Source: Streptomyces sp. HUAS CB01 (GTDB lineage Bacteria > Actinomycetota > Actinomycetes > Streptomycetales > Streptomycetaceae). From it: DNA of 64,000 bases. Below, piece after piece: positions 16,328-24,260 of this stretch (positions are counted from its first letter, which is position 1; each line of letters opens with the position of its first letter). The notes under the pieces are model-generated. The model was not told where the DNA came from, did no database searches, and saw only the letters and a list, made by a program, of their open reading frames with translations. A program made the position numbers and the translations under genes. The stretch lies in assembly GCF_030406905.1 (NCBI RefSeq), contig NZ_CP129137.1, positions 2,607,001 to 2,671,000 on the forward strand, read 5' to 3'.

Positions 16328-17442
16328 AGGTTCTCTCCCAGCGCGTTCACGGCGGTGACGATGCGCTCCAGGTCGCCCTCGGTGAGCGACGGGTGGACGG
16401 GCAGCGAGACGACCTCGGCGGCCGCCCGCTCGGTCTCGGGCAGGTCCCAGTCGCGGCCGGCCTTCTGGTCCGGCTCCCAGTACGGCTTCAGCCGGTGGAT
16501 GGGCGTCGGGTAGTAGACGGCGTTGCCGATGCCCGCCTCGGTGAGCTTCGCCATGGCGGCGTCGCGGTCACCGCGGACGCGGATCGTGTACTGGTGGTAG
16601 ATGTGGCGCGCGCCCTCCGCGACGACCGGGGTCACCACGCCCGGGGCGGTGATGTGCTCGGAGAGGTACGCGGCGTTGGCGATGCGCTGCTCGGTCCAGC
16701 CGGGCAGCTTGGCGAGCTGGACGCGGCCGACGGCGGCGGAGACGTCCGTCATGCGCATGTTGGCGCCGACGATCTCGTTCGCGTAGCGCTGCTCCATGCC
16801 CTGGTTGCGCAGCAGGCGCAGGGTGCGGGCGACCTCGGCGTCGGCCGTGGAGATCATGCCGCCCTCGAGGCTGTGCATGTTCTTGGTCGGGTAGAAGCTG
16901 AACGTACCGCCGGAGCCGAAGGCGCCGACCGGGGTGCCGTTCAGCGCGGCCGCGTGCGCCTGGCAGGCGTCCTCGACGACGGCCAGCTTGTGCTTGTCCG
17001 CGATGGCCATGATCTGGTCCATCGCGGCCGGGTGGCCGTACAGGTGCACCGGCATGATCGCGGCGGTGCGCGGGGTGATGGCGGCCTCGACCGCCGCCGG
17101 GGCGAGGCAGTACGTCTCCGGGTCGATGTCGGCGAAGACGACGTCGGCGCCGACCAGGCGGACCGCGTTGGCCGAGGCGGCGAACGAGAACGAGGGGACG
17201 ATCACCTCGTCACCCGGGCCGATGCCGAGAGCCATCAGAAGGAGGTGCAGCGCGGAGGTGCCGGAGTTGACGGCGACGCAGTGGCGGCCGTCCACGAGCT
17301 CCGAGAAGCCCTCCTCGAACGCGGCCACCTCGGGGCCCTGGACCACCCGGCCGCTGCGCAGTACGCGTACGGCGGCTTCGATCTCTTCTTCACCGATGAC
17401 CGGGCGGGCAGCGGGGATGGGCTGCGCGTTGCTGCTCGGCAT
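16324..17442 (-). CDS. DegT/DnrJ/EryC1 PLP aminotransferase (WbpE/WlbC type)
   Basis: The 372-residue product starts at ATG 17442 behind the strong site AAGGAGGAC. Fold-type I sugar aminotransferase motifs are present: NSGTSALHLLLMALG, VIVPSFSFAASANAV, VEDACQAHAA and FSFYPTKNMHSLEGGM, where K187 binds PLP. The C-terminal YYPTPIHRL is the substrate loop typical of the WbpE/PseC-like group. It would aminate the 3-keto uronic acid made by the coupled oxidoreductase, giving a UDP-2-acetamido-3-amino uronic acid that the acetyltransferase at 3546 then acetylates. It is the first gene of a four-gene operon in which every junction overlaps by 4 bp. The AT-richer region at about 17640-17710 lies upstream. 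Confidence 0.92.
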   Translation of the reverse strand: MPSSNAQPIPAARPVIGEEEIEAAVRVLRSGRVVQGPEVAAFEEGFSELVDGRHCVAVNSGTSALHLLLMALGIGPGDEVIVPSFSFAASANAVRLVGADVVFADIDPETYCLAPAAVEAAITPRTAAIMPVHLYGHPAAMDQIMAIADKHKLAVVEDACQAHAAALNGTPVGAFGSGGTFSFYPTKNMHSLEGGMISTADAEVARTLRLLRNQGMEQRYANEIVGANMRMTDVSAAVGRVQLAKLPGWTEQRIANAAYLSEHITAPGVVTPVVAEGARHIYHQYTIRVRGDRDAAMAKLTEAGIGNAVYYPTPIHRLKPYWEPDQKAGRDWDLPETERAAAEVVSLPVHPSLTEGDLERIVTAVNALGENL

Positions 17443-17712
17443 TGGACGTCCTCCTTGAACACCGCGAGAGCTCTTTGTGGCAGAGGTCCGGGGTCTGCGG
17501 GGCGTCTTCGGGCCGCGCGAACCCCTCCGGCGTGATGGCCGACGCCCTACCGAGGAATGCTGGGACCGGTCTGTCCCTTAACCGGGCCGGTCACCGACCG
17601 CAGTCTCCGGGTGGGCCCTCGGCACGGCAGCGACCGCCGTCACATTATCAGGGATTTCCCAAGCAATTTCTGGGCCGTTAACAGGCCCAGGCATCAATTG
17701 CGAAACAAATGG
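17443..17712 (-). promoter_or_regulatory. Upstream region of the minus-strand glycan operon
   Basis: The interval has no gene. Its far end (about 17640-17710) is locally AT-rich. On the minus strand GATAAT (complement of 17644-17649) resembles a -10, but no -35 at good spacing is visible. Transcription from there would give a leader of about 190 nt. Confidence 0.3.
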
Positions 17713-17748
17713 CGTGTCCCGCCCCTGACTCCGCAGGGGCGGGACACG
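17713..17748 (-). terminator. rne terminator
   Basis: CGTGTCCCGCCCCTG (17713-17727) pairs perfectly with 17734-17748 over a 6-nt loop. On the minus strand it is followed by the T-rich CCATTTGTTTCG. It lies 27 bp past the rne stop. Confidence 0.85.
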
Positions 17749-17775
17749 AACGTTCAACCACCGGTCATGGATTGT

Positions 17776-20700
17776 TCAGCTCTCCGCCGACGCCGTCACG
17801 GTCGGCAGGCTCTGCTGCTCGGCCGCGGCGGTCTTCTTGGCGGCCGACTTGGTCGCCTTCTTGGCGGTCGTCTTCTTCGCCGCGGTGGTCTTCTTGGCCG
17901 CCGTCTTCTTGGTGGCGGCCTTCTTCGCCGTGGCCTTCTTGGCGGTCTTGCGGGCCGCCTTCTTGGCCGGGACCTCAGCGGACTCCTCCGCGGCTGCCGT
18001 GACGGCCGCCGCCTCGGGCTCCGGCGTCGCGGCGACCACGACGACCGCGGCATCGTCCGCGCCGGACGGCGATCCCGCCGGGGCGGTGACCTTGCGGGTC
18101 ACCCGGCGACGGGCACGCGGCGGGGCGGCGACGGGCGCCTCCTCGGCCGGCGTCTCCGGAGCCTCGGCAGCGGGCGCCTCGGCCGGGGCCTCGGCGGCCT
18201 CGGTCACGATCTCGGCGACCTCGCTGCCCTTCGGGGAACCGGCCGGGGCCGACGCCTTACGGGTGGCCCGGCGGCGGGTACGGCCCGCGGGTGCGGGCTC
18301 CTCCACCGGGGCGGCCACGGGCTCGGCGACCGGTGCGGGGGCCGTCTCGGCGGGCTCCTCGGCCCGGACCGGCTCGGCCTGCTCGGCCTGCTCGGCCTGC
18401 TCGGCCTGCTTCGCCCCGGCCTCGGCGGACTCGGCCCGCTTCGGCGCGCCGGCCGGGGCGGTCGCCTTGCGGGACGCCCGGCGACGGCCACGACGGGACG
18501 CGGCGGCCTCGGCCTCTGCGGCGCTGCTGTACAGCTCCTCGTCGGGGGCGAAGGCCGGCTCCGGCAGGGCCGCCGGCTCCGCGAGCTCCGCCGCGACCTC
18601 GGCCTCGGTCTCCTCGCTCGGCGGGGCCTCCGCGCCCGCCGCCTCGACGACCACCTCGTGCTCGTGGACGTGCTCGGCACCACCGCGGCCGCGCTTCTTG
18701 CGCTTGCCTCCGCCACCGCCGCCCACGGCCGACGGCTGCTCCATGTGCACGATCACACCGCGGCCGTTGCAGTGGACACAGGTCTCGGAGAACGACTCCA
18801 GCAGTCCCTGGCCCACGCGCTTGCGGGTCATCTGCACCAGGCCCAGCGAGGTCACCTCGGCCACCTGGTGCTTCGTGCGGTCCCGGCCCAGGCACTCCAG
18901 CAGGCGCCGCAGCACCAGGTCGCGGTTGGACTCCAGCACCATGTCGATGAAGTCGATGACGACGATGCCGCCGAGGTCCCGCAGCCGCAGCTGGCGCACG
19001 ATCTCCTCGGCCGCCTCCAGGTTGTTCCTGGTGACGGTCTCCTCGAGGTTGCCGCCCTGGCCGGTGAACTTGCCGGTGTTGACGTCGACCACGACCATCG
19101 CCTCGGTCTTGTCGATCACCAGCGAACCGCCGGAGGGCAGCCAGACCTTCCGGTCCAGCGCCTTCATCAGCTGCTCGTCGATCCGGTGCACCGCAAAGAC
19201 GTCGGTCTCGCTGGTCCAGCGCTGCAGCCGGTCCGCCAGGTCGGGCGCCACGTGCGACACATAGCCGTGGATGGTCTCCCACGCCTCGTCGCCGCTCACG
19301 ACGACCTTGGAGAAGTCCTCGTTGAAGATGTCGCGGACGACACGGACGGTCATGTCCGGCTCGCCGTAGAGAAGGGTCGGGGCGTTGCCGCTCTTCGCCT
19401 TCTTGCGGATCTCCTCCCACTGGGCCTGCAGCCGCTCGACGTCGCGGCGCAGCTCGTCCTCGCTGGCGCCCTCCGCGGCGGTGCGCACGATGACGCCCGC
19501 GTCCTCGGGGACGATCTTCTTGAGGATGGTCTTCAGCCGCGCCCGCTCGGTGTCGGGGAGCTTTCGGCTGATGCCCGTCATCGAGCCCTCGGGCACGTAG
19601 ACCAGGTACCGGCCGGGGAGGGAGACCTGGCTGGTGAGCCGGGCGCCCTTGTGACCGATCGGGTCCTTGGTGACCTGTACGAGGACGGACTGGCCGGACT
19701 TCAGCGCGGACTCGATACGGCGCGGCCCGTTGGCGAGGCCGAGCGCCTCGAAGTTCACCTCACCCGCGTACAGGACCGCGTTGCGGCCCTTGCCGATGTC
19801 GACGAAGGCGGCCTCCATCGACGGCAGGACGTTCTGCACCTTGCCCAGGTAGACGTTGCCGACGTACGACGTCGACTGCTCCTTGTTGACGTAGTGCTCG
19901 ACCAGCACGTTGTCCTCGAGGACGCCGATCTGGGTGCGGTCGCCGTGCTGCCGGACGACCATCACGCGCTCGACGGCCTCGCGGCGAGCCAGGAACTCCG
20001 CCTCGGTGATGATCGGCACCCGGCGGCGGCCCTGCTCGCGGCCCTCACGGCGGCGCTGCTTCTTCGCCTCCAGACGGGTGGAGCCCTTGATCGACTGCAC
20101 CTCGTCCGACGGCTCAGCCTTGGGGCGCGGCTCGCGGATCTTCACGACCGTGCGCTCCGGCTCGTCGGTGCCGGGCTCGGCATCGCCGCCCTCACCGCTG
20201 CGACGGCGGCGGCGACGGCGGCGACGGCTGCTGCTGGTGCCCGCGGCGGACGGGGTACCGGCCTCCTGCTCGTCCTCGTCGCCCTCGGCCTCGGGCTCCT
20301 CGTCGGCGCCGGGCTCACCGGCCTCGGCCTCCGGCTCCTCGTCGGCGCCGGACTCCTCCGCCTCGGCGGACTCACCACGGCGACGGCGACGGCCACCGCG
20401 GCGGCGACGGCGGGAGGGACGGCCCTCGTAGTCGTCGGACTCCTCGTCGGCGCCGGGCTCACCGGCCTCGGCCTCCGGCTCCTCGGCCTCGACCTCGGCC
20501 TCGTCGGCGGGCTCGGTCTCGGTGGTCTCGACGGCGAGCGCGGACTCGCCGCGACGACGCCGGCGGCGGCGCGGGGTGGTCTCGGCGGCCGGGGCCTCCG
20601 CCGCCTCCTCCTCCTCGTCCTCGTCGGCGGCGGCCCGGGCGGCCGCCGCGGCCGCGGCGGTCTCCGGGGTCTGGAACACCGGCTCCGTGAAGACCGGGGC

Positions 20701-21891
20701 CTGGAAGACCGGCACGGCGGGCCTGGCGGACCGGCGCCCGCGGGCGGCCGGTTCGGCCTTCTCCTCGCGCTCGTCCTTCTGGGCCCCGTCCTGCGCGCGC
20801 TCTTCCTTCACGGGCTCGGCGGCGGACTGAGCGGCGCCGGCCCGGCGGCGGGTACGACCCCGCGAAGCGGCCTTGCCGGCGGCCTCGACCTCGGCCTCGT
20901 CGGCGGCGATGCGCGCGACGGTGTCGGCGGGCAGACTCTCGCCCGCCACGGTCTCGTCGTCCTCGGCGGCGGCATCCGGCGCGCCCGCCGGAGCGGCCGC
21001 CTTCCGGGTGGCGCGGCGGCGCGTACGGGCGCGGGGCGCCTCCTCCGCGGTCTCGTCGGCGGCCGGCGCCTCCTCGGCGGCGGCCTCGACCGGCTCCGGT
21101 GCCTCGGTGGCCTCGGCGACGGCCTCCGGAGCGGACGTCCTGCGGGTCGCGCGACGACGCGTACGAGCGCGGGGCGTCTCCTCCCCGGTCTCCTCGGCGG
21201 CGGCGTCCTGGGCGGTCTCCGTGGCCCCGGCGGCGGCCTCGGCCTGCTGCGGCGCACCCGCGGGGGCGGTGGCCCGGCGGCGGGTACGGCGCGCGGGCGC
21301 CTCGGCAGCGGCCTTGGTGGGCCCGGTCTCCGCGGCGGTCTCGCTCACGGCACCTTCCTCGATGTCTTCGTCGGCGGCGACGGCCTCGGCCGTACGCGCC
21401 GGAGCAGGCGAGGTCGCGGGCGCCTCGGCGGAGGCGGGCTCTGCGACGACCTCGGCGGGGGCCGAACCGGCGGGCGCGGTGACCTTGCGCGTGGCCCGGC
21501 GGCGAGTGCGCGGCGCGGGCGCCTCGGCAGCGGCTTCGGCGGCCGGAGCGGTAGCGGCGGACTCCTCGGCCGGGACGGCCGGCTCCGCGGCGGAAGCGGC
21601 GTCCCCGGTGGTCGCGGGTGCCGGCGAACCGGCGGCCGCGGTGGCCTTGCGCGTCGCCCGGCGGCGGGTACGCGGCGCGGGCGCCTCGGCGGCCCCGTCC
21701 TCCTCGGACGGTATGGCGGCCGAGAGCGACTCGGTCACATCGGTGACGGTCTCCACCTGCACGGAGCCCGCAGGCGGGCCCGCGGGCCGCGAGGCGGCAC
21801 GGCGGCGGCGCGGGGGCAGCGTGTCGCTGGGGGTGGAGCTGTCGTTCTCTTCGGTGTCCCCGGTCGTACCGGGGTCCTTCGGTTCGAGCAT
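17776..21891 (-). CDS. rne: Ribonuclease E/G (RNase ES) with long disordered repeat arms
   Basis: The 1371-residue endoribonuclease processes rRNA and decays mRNA. ATG 21891 is preferred because GGGAGAA precedes it, although the frame stays open upstream to 22068. The catalytic core is central. It has an S1 RNA-binding domain (about 650-730, VGNVYLGKVQNVLPSMEAAF), the metal-binding aspartates in VVVDVNTGKFTGQ near 936 and VIDFIDM near 978, and the CVHC zinc link near 1039. Both flanks are low-complexity and charged. About nine copies of a basic motif like RTRRRATRKxTAPAGSP occur, most N-terminal and some C-terminal, separated by acidic Ala/Glu tracts. The extreme C-terminus is a histone-H1-like AKK/TKK tail. 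The symmetrical arms around a central core are the Streptomyces arrangement, in which the arms bind partners such as PNPase. Confidence 0.95.
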   Translation of the reverse strand: MLEPKDPGTTGDTEENDSSTPSDTLPPRRRRAASRPAGPPAGSVQVETVTDVTESLSAAIPSEEDGAAEAPAPRTRRRATRKATAAAGSPAPATTGDAASAAEPAVPAEESAATAPAAEAAAEAPAPRTRRRATRKVTAPAGSAPAEVVAEPASAEAPATSPAPARTAEAVAADEDIEEGAVSETAAETGPTKAAAEAPARRTRRRATAPAGAPQQAEAAAGATETAQDAAAEETGEETPRARTRRRATRRTSAPEAVAEATEAPEPVEAAAEEAPAADETAEEAPRARTRRRATRKAAAPAGAPDAAAEDDETVAGESLPADTVARIAADEAEVEAAGKAASRGRTRRRAGAAQSAAEPVKEERAQDGAQKDEREEKAEPAARGRRSARPAVPVFQAPVFTEPVFQTPETAAAAAAARAAADEDEEEEAAEAPAAETTPRRRRRRRGESALAVETTETEPADEAEVEAEEPEAEAGEPGADEESDDYEGRPSRRRRRGGRRRRRGESAEAEESGADEEPEAEAGEPGADEEPEAEGDEDEQEAGTPSAAGTSSSRRRRRRRRRSGEGGDAEPGTDEPERTVVKIREPRPKAEPSDEVQSIKGSTRLEAKKQRRREGREQGRRRVPIITEAEFLARREAVERVMVVRQHGDRTQIGVLEDNVLVEHYVNKEQSTSYVGNVYLGKVQNVLPSMEAAFVDIGKGRNAVLYAGEVNFEALGLANGPRRIESALKSGQSVLVQVTKDPIGHKGARLTSQVSLPGRYLVYVPEGSMTGISRKLPDTERARLKTILKKIVPEDAGVIVRTAAEGASEDELRRDVERLQAQWEEIRKKAKSGNAPTLLYGEPDMTVRVVRDIFNEDFSKVVVSGDEAWETIHGYVSHVAPDLADRLQRWTSETDVFAVHRIDEQLMKALDRKVWLPSGGSLVIDKTEAMVVVDVNTGKFTGQGGNLEETVTRNNLEAAEEIVRQLRLRDLGGIVVIDFIDMVLESNRDLVLRRLLECLGRDRTKHQVAEVTSLGLVQMTRKRVGQGLLESFSETCVHCNGRGVIVHMEQPSAVGGGGGGKRKKRGRGGAEHVHEHEVVVEAAGAEAPPSEETEAEVAAELAEPAALPEPAFAPDEELYSSAAEAEAAASRRGRRRASRKATAPAGAPKRAESAEAGAKQAEQAEQAEQAEPVRAEEPAETAPAPVAEPVAAPVEEPAPAGRTRRRATRKASAPAGSPKGSEVAEIVTEAAEAPAEAPAAEAPETPAEEAPVAAPPRARRRVTRKVTAPAGSPSGADDAAVVVVAATPEPEAAAVTAAAEESAEVPAKKAARKTAKKATAKKAATKKTAAKKTTAAKKTTAKKATKSAAKKTAAAEQQSLPTVTASAES

Positions 21892-22125
21892 GCGGGCGGT
21901 TCTCCCGTCACGCTCCCGGGCGCCGAGCCTCGATCCGGTCCGGTGGCGCGTCCCGCGTGATGAGTGCGGGGCCGCCGTCCGGGGCTCGGGCGCCGCACGG
22001 GAGCTGATGTCTGGCTCGCCGGTTCCGTACGCGATGTACGCACGGCCTGGCGAAAGTCTCCTGGTCATTGCGCTGCCCGACCCAGGTGGCTCCCGAGTAC
22101 GAGGGCGGCGCTTCGACGACTGCCC

Positions 22126-23043
22126 CTACGCGGAACCGGTACCTGCGGGCACCGTCGCGGCGGCTCCGGCGACCCCTGAGCGATCGGCTGGGGCGGCCGT
22201 GACTGCCTCGCGGTCTGGCGCGAGCGGGTCGGTCACCGTGCCGGAATCCTCGTCGAAGAGCCCCTGCGCCAGCCTGGTCACCGCTGCGGGGACCGGCGGC
22301 GCCAGGTCGGCCACAGCTCGGAGACCGGACAGGACGTCGTCGGGTCGCACGGCAGGTGTCACGTGCCGAACAACCAGCCGCAGTATCGCACAGGGCCCCT
22401 CCGCGGGCCTATCAGGCTGTGGAGAACTCGCCTGCAGGTCGGCCACCGCACCGCGGGCGTCGAAGGTCCGCATCCCGTTCTTCGTCTTGCGCCGGACCTC
22501 GACGGCGTCCGCCGCGAGGAACGCGGCGACCGCCTTCTCGGCCTCCTCCACGGCGACACCGTCGAGCCGCAGCTCCCACACGGACGCCGTCAGCCGGTCG
22601 GCCAGCCCGGACGTACGGGCCTCGACGGCGTCGACGATGTCGAGCCCGGAGGGCAGCGACTCGTCGAGGAGCTCGCGCAGCATGACCGGGTCCCGATGAT
22701 CGGTCAGCGCGATCTCGAGGTACTCGGCCTCGGATCCCGTACCCGTCGGGGCGGCGTTGGCGTACGACACCTTCGGGTGCGGGGTGAAGCCCGCCGAGTA
22801 CGCCATCGGCACCTCGGCGCGGCGCAGCGCGCGCTCGAAAGCGCGCTGGAAGTCGCGGTGGCTGGTGAACCGGAGGCGGCCGCGCTTGGTGTAGCGCAGT
22901 CGGATGCGCTGCACCGCGGGTGCGGGCGGCGGGCCTTCGGGCTGTCGCTTGCCCAGTGGTTCTTCTCCTCGGTGCGGGGCGGACGCCTTCCTGCGCCGCC
23001 CGTTGTGGCTTCGGACCCCTGGAGGGCGGCCCGCCCGGCTCAC
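22126..23043 (-). CDS. TIGR03936-like protein (radical-SAM-linked, DUF2344)
   Basis: The 305-residue frame starts at GTG 23043, overlapping the upstream stop as GTGA. The conserved part is RIRLRYTKRGRLRFTSHRDF, VPMAYSAGFTPHPKVSYANA and SEAEYLEIALT, the signature of the family encoded beside or fused to TIGR03960 radical SAM proteins. The conserved region begins only about 46 residues in. A CTG at 22956 has a much better ribosome binding site (GAGGAGAA), so the true product may be 276 residues. The family function is not firmly known to me; a link to RNA or cofactor modification is often suggested. It sits between the rne gene and the helical-repeat gene, with the radical SAM partner one gene further upstream. 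Confidence 0.85.
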   Translation of the reverse strand: MSRAGRPPGVRSHNGRRRKASAPHRGEEPLGKRQPEGPPPAPAVQRIRLRYTKRGRLRFTSHRDFQRAFERALRRAEVPMAYSAGFTPHPKVSYANAAPTGTGSEAEYLEIALTDHRDPVMLRELLDESLPSGLDIVDAVEARTSGLADRLTASVWELRLDGVAVEEAEKAVAAFLAADAVEVRRKTKNGMRTFDARGAVADLQASSPQPDRPAEGPCAILRLVVRHVTPAVRPDDVLSGLRAVADLAPPVPAAVTRLAQGLFDEDSGTVTDPLAPDREAVTAAPADRSGVAGAAATVPAGTGSA

Positions 23044-24131
23044 CCCCGCTTGTGCAGGGAGATCTCGGGCCCGGGCGCCACGCCGGGGACAGTCGGTATG
23101 TGTTGCGTACCACCCAGGTTACGCGCCCGAACGGATGCGGGTCGCCCGGGCCGGGGCTCGCCGGGTCCGCCCACCAGTGCCCGCCAGGCGTCACGGCGTG
23201 CCCGGCGCACCGCGTCCCGGGCCGAGGCGAGCGCCCCGCGGGCGGCCCGTCCGGCCTCCACGGCGGCGCGCCGCGCCGGGGCCCACACCCGGTCGCGGGC
23301 GAAATGGCCGACCGGGGTGCAGACGTTCCGGTAGATCCAGGCCGCCGGCCGCCCGAGCAGGTTCCAGACCGCCCACCTCAGCGCGCGCCCCACCGCTCGC
23401 GACAGGCGGCCGGCGGCGCGCCACGCCATCCCGACGGCATCGGCGATCTCTCTGCCCACGACGGCGAGGAGCCGGCCCACTGGAGCGAGGATCCAGCGGT
23501 ACAGGAAGACGACGGGCGCGACCAGGATCACCCGCGCGAGCCACACGACGGCCGTCCACACCCCACGCGCCGCCGGGGCGAGCGCGTTCGCGTACAGCCA
23601 GGCCAGACCGTGGCCCACCGGCGCGAGCACCCATCGGTACAGCGCGATCCACGGCCAGACGAGCACCGCCCGCAGGAGCAGCCCCACGCCGCGGCCCAGC
23701 GGGGTCAGCAGCCGGGCGTAGAGCCAGGCCAGACCGTGGCCCGCCGGCGTCAGGAGGGTCCGGTACAGCCAGACCAGCGGCACGGCCACGCCGTAGGTCG
23801 CGACCGGCACCACCACGTACCGCCCCAGCGCGAGCCAGGGCCAGTAGAGGAGGGCCTTGCACAGCCACCACGCACCGGTCGCGACCGCCCCGGCGAGCCA
23901 GGCGATCCCGCGGCCGACGGGCGCCAGCAGCGTCTCGTACACCCAGCCGAAGGCCCGGCCCAGCGGGAGGAGCACCACGCGGTCGAGGGCCCTGCCGCAG
24001 ACGACGAGGACGTCCCACAGCATCCGTACCGGCACGACGAGGACCAGCACGGCGATCCGCACGGGGATCCTGATCGCCACCGCCGGACAGCCCTCCGGCT
24101 CGGCGGGCTGCTCGCGCTTCTCCGGCTCCAT
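23040..24131 (-). CDS. Uncharacterised helical-repeat membrane-associated protein
   Basis: The 363-residue product starts at ATG 24131 with no clear ribosome binding site. Beyond a short charged N-terminus it is almost all hydrophobic or amphipathic and rich in Trp, Arg, Leu and Val. A segment of the form [LVI]-x-P-x-G-x-x-hydrophobic-x-W-hydrophobic-Y recurs about eight times, for example LLAPVGRGIAWL, LLTPAGHGLAWLY, LLTPLGRGVGLL, VLAPVGHGLAWLY and ILAPVGRLLAVV. Between the repeats are strongly hydrophobic runs such as PWLALGRYVVVPVA. The last 100 residues are basic and helical. It could be an integral membrane protein or an amphipathic surface-binding one. I recognise no family. Its stop overlaps the TIGR03936-like start. 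Confidence 0.7.
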   Translation of the reverse strand: MEPEKREQPAEPEGCPAVAIRIPVRIAVLVLVVPVRMLWDVLVVCGRALDRVVLLPLGRAFGWVYETLLAPVGRGIAWLAGAVATGAWWLCKALLYWPWLALGRYVVVPVATYGVAVPLVWLYRTLLTPAGHGLAWLYARLLTPLGRGVGLLLRAVLVWPWIALYRWVLAPVGHGLAWLYANALAPAARGVWTAVVWLARVILVAPVVFLYRWILAPVGRLLAVVGREIADAVGMAWRAAGRLSRAVGRALRWAVWNLLGRPAAWIYRNVCTPVGHFARDRVWAPARRAAVEAGRAARGALASARDAVRRARRDAWRALVGGPGEPRPGRPASVRARNLGGTQHIPTVPGVAPGPEISLHKRG

Positions 24132-24170
24132 GGTCGAGGAGACGCCGCAGCCCGGCCGGAGGTTCTCGCC

Positions 24171-24220
24171 GGGCCGGTCCCGTTCCCCCGACGGGTGCCC
24201 GGGGAAAACGGGACCGGCCC
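24171..24220 (-). terminator. Hairpin after the radical SAM gene
   Basis: GGGCCGGTCCCGTT (24171-24184) pairs with 24207-24220; further short pairings fill the 22-nt interval. It lies 40 bp past the radical SAM stop on the minus strand. Confidence 0.6.
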
Positions 24221-24260
24221 CGCCGCGCGAGCGACGGAGCCGGTGAGCGAAGGGGCTCGG

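Noticed and set aside
17557..21960. 1467-codon plus-strand open frame rich in Leu/Gly/Arg
   Set aside because: It is the complement of the low-complexity rne arms; codon use and composition are those of an antisense shadow.
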